Positions 28,089 to 37,157 of a stretch of 64,000 nt of DNA are shown here, piece after piece; the first letter of the stretch is position 1; the number at the start of each line of letters is the position of its first letter. The notes below the pieces were generated by a model. That model made no database searches. It was not told where the DNA came from and saw nothing but the letters and a program-made list of their open reading frames with translations. This DNA comes from Mycobacteroides chelonae (GTDB lineage: Bacteria; Actinomycetota; Actinomycetes; Mycobacteriales; Mycobacteriaceae). The DNA lies in contig JACHLF010000002.1 in the NCBI GenBank assembly GCA_014204435.1, forward strand, positions 372,001 to 436,000. Direction: 5' to 3'. The position numbers and the translations under genes are program-made.

Positions 28089-29612
28089 ATGAGCGGTGGA
28101 TCATTCTCAGCGAGTGGTCGCGGTTGGTCCGACCGTGCTCTGCTGGTCGCCGGCATCGCGGTACTGGCGATCCTGGGCTTGGTGACCGGGCTGTTGCTTG
28201 CCAAGTCCAAGGGCTACCTGGAGGACATCGTCAAGGTCGACGCCCAGCTCATGAATGTCGGCGACGGACTGCCCGAACGTGCCGACGTGAAGTTCCGCGG
28301 CATGCTGGTTGGGGCCGTCACCTCGGTGACACCCGCCGAGGACGGCAAGCCGAACATCGTGCACATCGACCTGAAGTCTGAGCACGCCGGAGGCATTCCG
28401 AGCACCGTCACCGCTCGCGTGGTGCCGAGCAACGTGTTCGCGGTGTCGTCGGTGCAGCTGGTCGACAACGGGGACGGGGCCGGAATCCGTAACGGCGCGG
28501 TGATCACCGAGGACACCAAGCTGCCGACGGTGCTGTTCCAGACGACCACCAACAAGCTGCGCCAGGTTCTTGCTGCGACCGAACGGCAACGGGGCGACCC
28601 GCCGATCGGTCTGATCGGTGTGTTCGGTGAGGCCACCCAGGGCCGCGGTAACAAGCTGCTGACCTCCGGTGCTCGCTTGCAGGCGATCCTCACCGAGTTC
28701 AACGCCATGGTCACTGCCAGCCCGAACGATCCCTCGACGATCGCAGCGCTGGAGAAGGTGTCGGACGCCCTGAGCACCACCTCCCCTCGACTGCTGGACA
28801 ACCTGGAGAATGCCCTGGTGCCGCTGCGCACCCTGGCCCAGAAACAAAACGATGTGCGGGGGCTGCTTTCCGCCGGCCTGCACACCACCGGGACCACCGC
28901 GACGGCCCTCGACAGTCACATCGATCAGATGATTGGCATCGGCACCCACCTGACTCCGGTTGTGGGTGTCCTCGCGCAGAACGCGGACAAGTTCGTACCG
29001 ATCGCCACGCGTGTGCGGGCGCTGTCGGACGCCGCGTTCGCCAACGGCTGGGACCCGGGGCGACAGGTCATCGGCCTGAACCTCATCCTGTCGTTCACCC
29101 CGGCCTGGACCTACGTCCGCGACGACTGCCCGCGATATGGCGAGCTGGCCGGACCGAGTTGCGCCACGGCACCGGAGACGCGCCAGTGGATCGACATCCC
29201 CGAGGTACTGCAGCCCGGCAGTTACAAGCCGCCGCCGGATATCGCGCCGCCACCGGGAACCATCTTCCCGCCGACCGCGGCCGACATCATGCTGCACGGC
29301 ACGGGGCCCAACCCGCAGGAAGTCGACAGAGCGGCGAACCCGGTGCTGCCGCCGTTCGGTCCGCCGCCCAACCCGGCACCCGCGGGGGTGGCGCCTGCCT
29401 CGTTCGGTGGAAATGTGGGACCGGTGGGCAGCGCGGTAGAGCGTGAGCAGCTCGGTAAGGCGCTGGGCGGAGGCGCGAGCACTTCCCAACAGCTACTCCT
29501 CGGGCCGGTGGCACGTGGAACGACAATCTCGGTGAGCCGTGACACCTCGGATGCCGAGGCCGGTCAACCCGATTCGGCACAGCCCAACTCGGCGCAGGGA
29601 GGCGGACGATGA
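28089..29612 (+). CDS. mceA: MceA family protein
   Basis: A 507-residue Mce protein. One N-terminal membrane helix (about residues 18-40) anchors the MCE/MlaD domain (about 45-125, DAQLMNVGDGLPERADVKFR through VFAVSSVQLVD), followed by a long helical region and a Pro-rich C-terminus ending in QLLLGPVARGT. MceA-F form a hetero-hexameric periplasmic conduit carrying lipids from the cell envelope to the YrbE permeases. ATG at 28089 lies 1 bp after the yrbEB stop. The C-terminal SVEREQLG/QLLLGPVARGT-type block is shared with the second MceA in this window, showing the two operons are close paralogs. Confidence 0.93.
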   Translation: MSGGSFSASGRGWSDRALLVAGIAVLAILGLVTGLLLAKSKGYLEDIVKVDAQLMNVGDGLPERADVKFRGMLVGAVTSVTPAEDGKPNIVHIDLKSEHAGGIPSTVTARVVPSNVFAVSSVQLVDNGDGAGIRNGAVITEDTKLPTVLFQTTTNKLRQVLAATERQRGDPPIGLIGVFGEATQGRGNKLLTSGARLQAILTEFNAMVTASPNDPSTIAALEKVSDALSTTSPRLLDNLENALVPLRTLAQKQNDVRGLLSAGLHTTGTTATALDSHIDQMIGIGTHLTPVVGVLAQNADKFVPIATRVRALSDAAFANGWDPGRQVIGLNLILSFTPAWTYVRDDCPRYGELAGPSCATAPETRQWIDIPEVLQPGSYKPPPDIAPPPGTIFPPTAADIMLHGTGPNPQEVDRAANPVLPPFGPPPNPAPAGVAPASFGGNVGPVGSAVEREQLGKALGGGASTSQQLLLGPVARGTTISVSRDTSDAEAGQPDSAQPNSAQGGGR

Positions 29613-30661
29613 AGAACTTCCGGGCCGCGGCCATCGGGCTGTCGCTGTTCGTCGTGTTCGCGATCGGCGTGACAACCCTGGTGTACGGCACCCTGCGCCG
29701 CGACACGACGGGGTCGACCAAGAACTACTCCGCGATTTTCACCGACGTCACCGGCGTGCGGGTGGGTGACGATGTGCGCATCGCAGGTGTGCGGGTGGGA
29801 CGCGTCGACTCCATCGAACTGGACGGTTCACTCGCCAAACTCACCTTCCGCGTCAAGAGCAATCAGAACCTGTACGGCAACACGATTGTCGCGGTGACCT
29901 ACCAGAACATCATCGGTCAGCGCTACATCTCGCTGTCCCGCGGTATCGATGGCAGCCCGGAGCGGCTACCCGACGGCAGTGTCATTCCGGTGGAGCGGAC
30001 CGAACCGTCCTTCGACGTCGGTGCGCTGCTCAATGGATTCGAGCCGCTATTCACCCTCCTGGACCCCAAGCAGGTCGACAACCTGTCCAACGGGCTCATC
30101 GACGCGTTCGCCGGTGACAAGGGCGCGCTGGCCCACGTCGTGGCGCAGACCAGCGAGATCACGAAATCCTTTGCCGGGCGCGATCAATCGCTGGGTGGCC
30201 TGATCGACAACCTCAACACCGTCCTGGACAACGTCGCCAAGCAGAACGACAACCTCGACGGGCTGGTCATCGAGGGCCAGAATGTCGTCGGTGAACTGGA
30301 CAACCGGCGTCAGAATCTGGTCTCGTCGATCGGTTCCGCGACGCATGTGGTCAGCCGGATCCAGGCCATCGGCGACAACGCCTATCCGCAGATGCAGGAG
30401 CTTGTCTACCGCGAGCCCGGAACCGCCGCGCACATCCTGGCCAACAAGGATCAGTTCGCCTTCCTGGGATCCAACCTGCCGCTGCTGCTCAAGGGTCTTG
30501 CTCGCACGACTCAGGATGGCGCGTACGGCAACTCGTACGCCTGCCAGCTGAACATCAACGGGTTCTTCCCGGGCCTCAATGACCTGGTCCCCGCCATTGT
30601 CCGGCACGCCACGCACGGTGGTGTCGCGAAGTACACACCGAAATGCCGAGGGATCGAATGA
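29609..30661 (+). CDS. mceB: MceB family protein
   Basis: A 350-residue Mce protein with an N-terminal membrane helix (residues about 5-25), an MCE domain beginning YSAIFTDVTGVRVGDDVRIA, a coiled-coil-rich middle and the C-terminal cysteine-containing NSYACQLNINGFFPGLNDL block typical of MceB. Start overlaps mceA by 4 bp and its stop overlaps mceC by 4 bp. Acts as one subunit of the Mce lipid-import channel. Confidence 0.93.
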   Translation: MKNFRAAAIGLSLFVVFAIGVTTLVYGTLRRDTTGSTKNYSAIFTDVTGVRVGDDVRIAGVRVGRVDSIELDGSLAKLTFRVKSNQNLYGNTIVAVTYQNIIGQRYISLSRGIDGSPERLPDGSVIPVERTEPSFDVGALLNGFEPLFTLLDPKQVDNLSNGLIDAFAGDKGALAHVVAQTSEITKSFAGRDQSLGGLIDNLNTVLDNVAKQNDNLDGLVIEGQNVVGELDNRRQNLVSSIGSATHVVSRIQAIGDNAYPQMQELVYREPGTAAHILANKDQFAFLGSNLPLLLKGLARTTQDGAYGNSYACQLNINGFFPGLNDLVPAIVRHATHGGVAKYTPKCRGIE

Positions 30662-31683
30662 GCCCCCGTGAACGCAAGTTAGAAGACCGCAGCAAGTTTT
30701 GGATCGGCATGATCGCCGTGGGTGTGGTCGCTGCGATCATCGCGTCGATGCTGCTGTACCGCCAGATCGGTTTCGGATACACCCGCTATCAGGCCGAATT
30801 CGCGCAGGCCGCCCAGCTCAAGAAGGGCGACTACGTCAGCGTCGCGGGCGTCGACGTCGGCGAGGTGAAAAGCGTGGTCCTCGATGGCACCAAGGTGCTG
30901 GTCGATATGCGGGTGCGCGACGAGGTGAAGCTGGGTGCCGAGACACAGGCGGCGATAAAGACCACCACACTGCTTGGTTCTCGCTACGTCGAGCTGCGGC
31001 CACGCGGCGCCGGCACCATCCCCAACAAGCGAATCGCTTTGTCGCACACCGAGGTTCCCTACGACCTGCAGGCTCTGCTCGCCGACACCGCAGCCACCTA
31101 CGAGCAGGTCGACGCGACGAAGCTGGCCCAATCGATCGACATCCTGGCCCAGCAACTCGACGGGTTGCCCGAGGCGCTGCCCGAGGCGATGCGCAATCTG
31201 AAGGAATTGTCGGGGATCGTCTCCACCCGGCGGACTCAGATCGGTGAGCTGCTCAAGAGCGCGTCCACCGTTACCGCGACGCTGCACCGCCAGCAGGCGA
31301 ACCTGGGACACCTGGTCTTCCAGGGGCGCGATCTGTTGGGAGAGTTCGTGTCCCGTAAGGCGTCATTCCAGCGTTTGATGGCATCGATCACCAAGGTCGT
31401 CGACCTGCTGAGCAAGGTTGTCGTCAAGGACCGGTCGGCCTTCGAAAAGCTGTTGCAGCAGCTGCGGGACGTCACGGCAATGGCCAGCGATCACGACGAC
31501 TACATGCGAAACCTGTTGCAGATTATGCCTGTTCCGCTGCGCAACTTTACGAATGCGACCGGCTCGGGGTACTCCATGGGCATCAACTTGACCAACGGTC
31601 TGATCGTGGACAACTGGATGTGCGCCATCAGTAGCCGCGCGCAGCAGTGGGGCCTGATCGAGTACTTCAAGGACTGCGCATGA
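30658..31683 (+). CDS. mceC: MceC family protein
   Basis: A 341-residue Mce protein: N-terminal membrane helix (about residues 13-35), MCE domain starting YQAEFAQAAQLKKGDYVSVA, then helical repeats and a short C-terminus (DNWMCAISSRAQQWGLIEYF). The ATG at 30658 overlaps the mceB stop (ATGA); an upstream frame from 30643 is not needed. Unlike many MceC proteins it lacks a long Pro-rich tail. Confidence 0.92.
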   Translation: MSPRERKLEDRSKFWIGMIAVGVVAAIIASMLLYRQIGFGYTRYQAEFAQAAQLKKGDYVSVAGVDVGEVKSVVLDGTKVLVDMRVRDEVKLGAETQAAIKTTTLLGSRYVELRPRGAGTIPNKRIALSHTEVPYDLQALLADTAATYEQVDATKLAQSIDILAQQLDGLPEALPEAMRNLKELSGIVSTRRTQIGELLKSASTVTATLHRQQANLGHLVFQGRDLLGEFVSRKASFQRLMASITKVVDLLSKVVVKDRSAFEKLLQQLRDVTAMASDHDDYMRNLLQIMPVPLRNFTNATGSGYSMGINLTNGLIVDNWMCAISSRAQQWGLIEYFKDCA

Positions 31684-32819
31684 GCATCAACGTGACACAG
31701 CAGGGGTCCACCGCCCGCCGGGTGTTCATGTTCGGCGCGGTATCGGTGCTCCTCGTGCTGGCGTTGGTCGGTGGCTACCTCGGCCTGCGAAAGGCCGGGG
31801 TGGTGGACGACAAGATTACCGTCACCGCCCAATTCGACGAGGGTTCAGGCCTTTTCGTTGGCAACATAGTGGAAGTTCTCGGGCTGCCGGTGGGAGCGAT
31901 CGAGTCGGTCGAGGCCAAGGGCACCTATGTCGAGGTCAAGTTCAACGTCGACAAGGATGTGAAAGTACCGGCGAACGTCATCGCCGCGGCCTTCACCAGC
32001 TCGGTACTGACCGACCGCCACGTCGCACTGAGCCCGCCGTACACCGAGGGTCCGGTGCTCAAGGACGGCGACCTTATTCCGCTGGATCGCACCCGCACTC
32101 CGGTCGGATTCGACCGCGTGCTGGCCACCGTCGACAAGCTCGCCTCGGCGATGAAGGGCGACGGGAAGGGCGGCGGTCCGGCCGCCTATCTGGTCAACAT
32201 CGGGGCGCAGGCAGCAGCCGGTAACGGCGAGCAGGTCAAGACCGCATTGGACGAGCTGTCCAAGGCGTTGAAGATGACCGCTGATGGCGCCGAGACCAAG
32301 GATGAGTTGACCACGATCATCAAGAGCGTGAGCTCCTTGGTGAACGCAATGAATGAGAACGACAAGGCAATTCGGCAGTTCGGATCGGCTGTACACGGTA
32401 CTGCCGACGTGCTGGCCGCCGAACGGTTCGGCACAGGGAACACGGGTCGCAAAGCCAACGAGGTCCTGAAGAGCACCGCAGAGCTCATCGAGAAAAACCG
32501 CGATGTCATCAAGGGTCTCCTGGGCAACAGCAATGTCACCCTGCAGTCGTTGAGCGATAACCAGCGTGAGCTCAAGGAGACTCTGGATCTGCTGCCGCTG
32601 CTGCTGGACAACGTCGATCGATCGATCGATCCGGTCAACGGGTCGCTGCGCTTGCATCCGATGTTGGACAAGCTGCTCTTCGAGAGCCAGTTCACCAAGG
32701 AAATCTGCAACATGATGGGTCTGCGGCAGCTCGGATGCAGCACCGGAACGATGGCCGATTACGGTCCCGACTTCGGGCTGACCTACATGCTCGACGGCAT
32801 GGCCAGGATGGGGCAGTGA
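31680..32819 (+). CDS. mceD: MceD family protein
   Basis: A 379-residue Mce protein. N-terminal membrane helix at about residues 14-33, MCE domain starting VTAQFDEGSGLFVGNIVEVL, the LTDRHVALSPPYTEGPVLKD block, and a long helical segment ending with conserved KEICNMMGLRQLGCS. ATGA overlaps link it to mceC and mceE. Its MCE domain aligns closely with the truncated MceD at the right edge of the window. Confidence 0.92.
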   Translation: MSINVTQQGSTARRVFMFGAVSVLLVLALVGGYLGLRKAGVVDDKITVTAQFDEGSGLFVGNIVEVLGLPVGAIESVEAKGTYVEVKFNVDKDVKVPANVIAAAFTSSVLTDRHVALSPPYTEGPVLKDGDLIPLDRTRTPVGFDRVLATVDKLASAMKGDGKGGGPAAYLVNIGAQAAAGNGEQVKTALDELSKALKMTADGAETKDELTTIIKSVSSLVNAMNENDKAIRQFGSAVHGTADVLAAERFGTGNTGRKANEVLKSTAELIEKNRDVIKGLLGNSNVTLQSLSDNQRELKETLDLLPLLLDNVDRSIDPVNGSLRLHPMLDKLLFESQFTKEICNMMGLRQLGCSTGTMADYGPDFGLTYMLDGMARMGQ

Positions 32820-34009
32820 TGCGCGAGGTGACGATTTCCAAGCTCGGATTGGCTGCGCTGGCCGCAGTCGGCGCACTGGTCGTATCTGCTTGCACGCCAC
32901 CGGGACTCGACAGTTTGCCGCTGCCGGCTCCCAACATGGGCTCGCAGTCCTACAAATTGACCGCGCGATTCGCCAACGCGCTCAATCTTCCCGCCAAGGC
33001 GAAAGTGCGCCTCGGTGGCGCCGATGTCGGCGAGGTCGAGTCGATGGATGCCGTCGACTACGTGGCGGTGGTTCAGCTGCGTATCCGCGAGAGTGTGCGA
33101 TTGCCTGTCGGGACCACTGCGCAGTTGCGTACGGCGACTCCGTTGGGTGATGTCTTCGTGGCAGTTACCCCGCCGGCCACGCCGAGCGGTCAGCTGCTCA
33201 AAGACGGCGGCACGCTGGATCTGGACAACACCTCGTCGGCCGCGACGGTCGAGGGTGTACTCGCCTCCGCGGCCGTGCTCGTCAACGGTGGGGTGATCCG
33301 GAATCTGACGCACGTGGTGAACGGGCTAGGGAAGTCCTCAGGCGGTGACGGCAGCAACGGCATCGTGTTCGGTGACATCGTCAAGCAGTCTGACCAGTTG
33401 ATGGGTACGCTCAACGGCCGGTCGGCGCAGATCCAGAACTCGTTGGACAAGACCTCGCAGTTGGCCTCGACGCTCTCGGCACGGGAGAAGACGATCAACG
33501 ATCTGCTGGAGTCCGGTGCACCCGCGTTGAAGGCGATCGACCCGCATCAGGTCGCCGACCTGGCGACCACGGCCGGACATATCTCGGATCAGCTGGCGAA
33601 GTTCCCGTCGATTCAGGGCACCGACACCCGCAGCATGATCGCCGACTTCAACACTGTCGCCAAGGGATTCAACGACGTCACGGTGAGCCCAGACACGAGC
33701 CTGGTCGCGCTGAACCGTCTGCTTCCGATGCTGATCAAGGCCAATGCCGGCAGTGCACTGGCTGTCGATGTCAACATGGCCAAGCTGGCGCTCGGTAACT
33801 GGCCCGATGCCGGCTACAAGGGTGACCCGACTTTCCACGGCCCCAAGCAGGCTGACTGGGGCTATCTCGTCGGTAGCTTCAAATACTCGCTGTACCGGTT
33901 GCAGGAACGCGTTGTGGGGCAGGGACCGAATCCGCCGGCCTCGGCCCCAGCGCCGCAGCCAGAACCACAACCCGCGCCTGTTCCCGCTGAGCCAGGACCC
34001 GGCCGATGA
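32819..34009 (+). CDS. mceE: MceE family lipoprotein
   Basis: A 396-residue Mce lipoprotein. The signal peptide ends in the lipobox LVVSAC with the acylated Cys at residue 25, followed directly by the MCE domain (YKLTARFANALNLPAKAKVR). The C-terminal tail is Pro/Ala-rich. MceE (LprK-type) subunits are the lipidated members of the complex. Its ATG overlaps the mceD stop; its stop overlaps mceF. Confidence 0.94.
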   Translation: MREVTISKLGLAALAAVGALVVSACTPPGLDSLPLPAPNMGSQSYKLTARFANALNLPAKAKVRLGGADVGEVESMDAVDYVAVVQLRIRESVRLPVGTTAQLRTATPLGDVFVAVTPPATPSGQLLKDGGTLDLDNTSSAATVEGVLASAAVLVNGGVIRNLTHVVNGLGKSSGGDGSNGIVFGDIVKQSDQLMGTLNGRSAQIQNSLDKTSQLASTLSAREKTINDLLESGAPALKAIDPHQVADLATTAGHISDQLAKFPSIQGTDTRSMIADFNTVAKGFNDVTVSPDTSLVALNRLLPMLIKANAGSALAVDVNMAKLALGNWPDAGYKGDPTFHGPKQADWGYLVGSFKYSLYRLQERVVGQGPNPPASAPAPQPEPQPAPVPAEPGPGR

Positions 34010-35364
34010 CCGCCCCCGTGCAGTCCGGTGGTGTGCTGGAATCGATATCCCGCGGTCTGCTGTCGATAGGTGACGTGTTCAAGCGCAGCTGGAAATGGCT
34101 GTCGGTTGTCGGCTTGGTGGCGATCCTCGTCATCTGCGTCGGCTACGTGATGTTCGGGACATTGAAGGTGAACCCGATCGAGTCCGATTACCAGGTGAAG
34201 GTGCAGCTGCACGAATCCGGTGGGCTGCTGCCCAACCAGGAAGTCACCCTGCGCGGGGTGCCGATCGGCCGGGTGCAATCGGTCAAACTGGAGAAGGGCG
34301 GCGTCGTCGCGACCGCGGCCATCGACGGTTCGGTGAAGCTTCCGGTCGACAGCGAGATCCGGGTTTCCGGCCTGTCACCCGCCGGCGAGCAGTATCTCGA
34401 TTTCCGGCCGACGACGAACAACGGCCCCTTCCTGGGGAACAACAGCGTCGTCGCGCTGGGCAAGGCGACCACCCCGATAACGCTCGCGCAGGTGCTGGCG
34501 GATTCCGATGGCCTACTGGCGCAGCTGGATACCGAGAAGCTGAGCATTCTGCGCAAGGAGTTGGGTGTCAGTGCGCAGGGGCCGGAGAAGCTGGCCGACA
34601 TCCTCGACGGCGGCACCTTCCTGATCACCACCCTCGATGGCGTGCTGCCGGAAACGGTGACGCTGCTCAAGTCCAGCAAGGTGACGTTCTCCACGTTGGT
34701 GGACCTCAACTCGGGTCTTGATGCCACCGGTCAGCAATTGGGTAGCACCTTTGCCGGTCTGAAGAAGATGGACGGCGGCTTCCGGACTCTGTTGGAGCGG
34801 GCTCCGCAGACCCTTCACGGTGTGGACAACCTCTTCACCGACAACTCCGACACCATGGTGCAACTCCTGGGTAATCTCGCGACGGTCGCGCAGTTGAACT
34901 ACGTACGCGTCCCGGCCCTCAACGCGTTGTTCCCCGGGCCCGAGGTGCGTGGGTCGACGCTGGAAAGCGCGGCGTCGATCTTCCACGACGGCGCCGTCTG
35001 GGCACTTGCCGATCTGCTGTACCCGCGACCCACGTGCGACTACGCCACACCCCGCAAGCCGGTCTCGGACGCCAGCTTCTACGAACCGGCGTTGTACTCC
35101 ACGTACTGCGCCAATCCCGATCCGGCGATGCTGGTTCGTGGTGCGCGCAACGCGCCACGTCCTGCCGACGACGACACCGCGGGCCCGCCGCCCAATGCGG
35201 ACCTAGCCAAGGTGTCCGATCCGACGCCGCGCGGCAAGTGGAGCGTTCCGACGCCGTATGGTGGACCGCAATGGCCTCTCCCGATTCCAGGCGACGCACC
35301 CTTACCTCCCGAGGCGCCTGCGCCACCGCCCGGTTTCGGCAATACTCCACCTACCGGACGCTAG
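34006..35364 (+). CDS. mceF: MceF family protein
   Basis: A 452-residue Mce protein with a membrane helix at about residues 27-50, an MCE domain starting YQVKVQLHESGGLLPNQEVT, a helical central region and a Pro-rich C-terminus (PLPPEAPAPPPGFG). Final gene of the mceA-F series and overlapping mceE by 4 bp. The conserved cysteine pair near TCDYATPRKP and STYCANPDP may form a disulphide in the cell envelope. Confidence 0.92.
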   Translation: MTAPVQSGGVLESISRGLLSIGDVFKRSWKWLSVVGLVAILVICVGYVMFGTLKVNPIESDYQVKVQLHESGGLLPNQEVTLRGVPIGRVQSVKLEKGGVVATAAIDGSVKLPVDSEIRVSGLSPAGEQYLDFRPTTNNGPFLGNNSVVALGKATTPITLAQVLADSDGLLAQLDTEKLSILRKELGVSAQGPEKLADILDGGTFLITTLDGVLPETVTLLKSSKVTFSTLVDLNSGLDATGQQLGSTFAGLKKMDGGFRTLLERAPQTLHGVDNLFTDNSDTMVQLLGNLATVAQLNYVRVPALNALFPGPEVRGSTLESAASIFHDGAVWALADLLYPRPTCDYATPRKPVSDASFYEPALYSTYCANPDPAMLVRGARNAPRPADDDTAGPPPNADLAKVSDPTPRGKWSVPTPYGGPQWPLPIPGDAPLPPEAPAPPPGFGNTPPTGR

Positions 35365-35409
35365 GCGCGCTCGGATAGGCATCAGCAAGACGCGCAAGGA
35401 GCAACAACC

Positions 35410-36129
35410 ATGGCAGATGACGCTGCCGGCAAGGGCACCAAGAAGGATGAGTCCGCGGTGACTCCCGACGCGGAGAAGGTCGCATCGACGGCCGGCGCGG
35501 CAACCGAAGCGGCCGCCGCCGAAGACGTCGCTGACCTCGATGCGGAGTCGGCCGCGGAGTCTAAGGAGCCGGAGGACTCTGCTGACGCCGACGATGACGA
35601 CGACGACATCAGTCTCGAGCCCGATGACGAGGAGAAGAGCCCGAAGCATATGCAGGGGCGCCACTGGGCTTTGACCGCTGCTGCGGTGGTGGTGATCGCG
35701 ATCGCCGCCGGAACGGCCGTCATCGGCCGGCTCTACGAAGAGCAACGCACGGAGGAGCGGTCCTCCCGTGAGGCACTGGCCGCGGCACAGGAATTCGCCA
35801 ACGTCATGATCAACGTCGATAGCACCAAGCTTGACGAGAGCTCTAGCAATACCTTGGACAGGTCGACCGGTGACTTCAAGAAGAAGTACTCCGAGTCCAG
35901 CACCACGCTGCGCCAGGTCATGATCGAGAACAAGGCCAAGGCCACCGGCGTCGTGGTGGATTCCGCGGTGAAGTCGGCGACCGCTGACAAGGTCGAGGTG
36001 CTGCTGTTCATCGATCAGGCGGTCTCCAATGTGGCGATTCCGGATGCGCGCATGGATCGCAGCCGCGTTCAGATAACGATGGAGAAGGTCGACGGGCGCT
36101 GGCTTGCCAGTGATGTCGAGCTGACCTAA
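35410..36129 (+). CDS. Mce-associated membrane protein
   Basis: A 239-residue Mas protein. The first 80 residues are disordered and acidic, including a run of six Asp near residue 63; a membrane helix follows at about 84-107 (LTAAAVVVIAIAAGTAVIG), then a periplasmic domain of the SnoaL/Mas type ending in RVQITMEKVDGRWLASDVEL. Such proteins usually follow mceF and are thought to stabilise Mce complexes. It starts 45 bp after mceF. Only one mas gene is present here, whereas M. tuberculosis operons often have two or more. Confidence 0.88.
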   Translation: MADDAAGKGTKKDESAVTPDAEKVASTAGAATEAAAAEDVADLDAESAAESKEPEDSADADDDDDDISLEPDDEEKSPKHMQGRHWALTAAAVVVIAIAAGTAVIGRLYEEQRTEERSSREALAAAQEFANVMINVDSTKLDESSSNTLDRSTGDFKKKYSESSTTLRQVMIENKAKATGVVVDSAVKSATADKVEVLLFIDQAVSNVAIPDARMDRSRVQITMEKVDGRWLASDVELT

Positions 36130-36141
36130 GAAGCTCATCCG

Positions 36142-36615
36142 ATGACTATCGGTGGGCTGCTGCTCGTCGGCCTGGGAATCGCCATCGGAATGGTCGGCAT
36201 CGTGGTGCCGATGGTTCCCGGCACGGGACTGGTCGTACTGTCCATCGGCGTCTGGGCGCTTATCGAATCCACCACGAAGGGTTGGGTGGTCCTCGGCATT
36301 GTGGTCGCGCTGGCCGTTGCGACCACAGTGGTCAAGTACGTGTGGCCCGCGCAGCGCATGCGCGAGGCCGGGGTGCCCACGCTCAGCCTGGTGGTGGGCG
36401 GGATCGTGGCGATTGTGGGCTTTTTCGTGATTCCGGTGGTGGGCTTGGTGATCGGCTTTGTGCTCGGTATCTACCTCGCCGAGTTCATTCGGCGCAGCAG
36501 CCAGAAACAGGCATGGGGAGCGACCGTCGCCGCGGTGAAGGCAGTGGCCACCTCGATCGGCATCGAGATGGTGGGTGCGATGGTCTCGGCGGGAATCTGG
36601 CTCGGCGCGGTGTGA
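36142..36615 (+). CDS. DUF456 family membrane protein
   Basis: A 157-residue protein made largely of hydrophobic, Gly-rich helices (GLLLVGLGIAIGMVGIVVPM, then VPGTGLVVLSIGVWAL and two further pairs), the glycine-zipper pattern of DUF456. Starts 12 bp after the Mas gene, so it most likely belongs to the mce transcript. Function unknown; an envelope role is suggested by the operon only. Confidence 0.85.
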   Translation: MTIGGLLLVGLGIAIGMVGIVVPMVPGTGLVVLSIGVWALIESTTKGWVVLGIVVALAVATTVVKYVWPAQRMREAGVPTLSLVVGGIVAIVGFFVIPVVGLVIGFVLGIYLAEFIRRSSQKQAWGATVAAVKAVATSIGIEMVGAMVSAGIWLGAV

Positions 36616-36724
36616 GCGCTCTGGAAATCCCGGGGGCTCCTGACCTCGGAAACGAGGTTGTAGGTGTGTCCACCGAATTCGCATCGGCCAAGGCGTGCCT
36701 GCGCAACGGCTGCCGACCGCCCGC

Positions 36725-36753
36725 TTGACCGATCACACATCCGAGTCTACGGT
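36725..36753 (+). promoter_or_regulatory. Predicted promoter of the rhamnose operon
   Basis: TTGACC at 36725-36730 and TACGGT at 36748-36753 have a 17-bp spacer. The LacI-type palindrome begins 13 bp downstream, at the expected start of transcription, so a bound repressor would block initiation. The -10 element is only a moderate match. Confidence 0.4.
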
Positions 36754-36766
36754 GACCGTACTCACA

Positions 36767-36784
36767 AATTGAAACGTTTCAATT
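36767..36784. promoter_or_regulatory. LacI-family operator of the rhamnose operon
   Basis: AATTGAAACGTTTCAATT is a perfect 18-bp palindrome centred on CG, the classical form of a LacI/GalR operator, 14 bp before the rhaM start codon. The LacI-family gene at 44384 ends the operon and is the obvious candidate repressor. Confidence 0.75.
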
Positions 36785-36798
36785 CAGAATGGGGCGGC

Positions 36799-37137
36799 AT
36801 GAGTGACCAAGACATACAGCGTGTGTGCTTTCTGCTGCACCTCAAGCCTGAGCGGGTAGATGACTACCTCACGGCTCATCAAGACGTCTGGCCGGAGATG
36901 CTCGATGCGCTTCGCGCCGCGGGGTGGCGCAACTACTCGTTGTTCGTACGACCCAACGATTGCATAGTGGTCGGCTACCTCGAAACCGATGACTTCGCCG
37001 CGGCACAACAGCGGATAGCCGCTACCGGCGTCAATGCCACTTGGCAGGCCGGTATGGCCCAGTACTTCGTCGGCGGCGACCGCAACGATCCCGACCAACA
37101 GATGACCCCACTGTCCGAATATTTCCACCTGCCCTGA
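36799..37137 (+). CDS. rhaM: L-rhamnose mutarotase
   Basis: A 112-residue protein of the RhaM/YiiL family that interconverts alpha and beta anomers of L-rhamnose. The family sequence is clear: VCFLLHLKPERVDDYLTAHQ, VWPEMLDALRAAGWRNYSLF, and the end MTPLSEYFHLP. The ATG at 36799 follows GGGGCGGC; the open frame to 36664 runs over the promoter and operator. First gene of the L-rhamnose operon. Confidence 0.92.
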   Translation: MSDQDIQRVCFLLHLKPERVDDYLTAHQDVWPEMLDALRAAGWRNYSLFVRPNDCIVVGYLETDDFAAAQQRIAATGVNATWQAGMAQYFVGGDRNDPDQQMTPLSEYFHLP

Positions 37138-37157
37138 TTGGGAGTCCAAGGATCACC

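Noticed and set aside
26396..28210. 604-codon open frame on the minus strand across the yrbE genes
   Set aside because: It is antisense to two clear YrbE genes, is full of His, Asp and Gln as expected from a GC-rich mirror frame, and resembles no protein.
28107..29489. 460-codon minus-strand frame over mceA
   Set aside because: Antisense shadow of an unmistakable MceA with matching length and motifs.
36612..36728. 38-codon frame starting with GTG overlapping the DUF456 stop
   Set aside because: Overlap is suggestive, but there is no recognisable sequence, no ribosome site and it runs into the rhamnose promoter.
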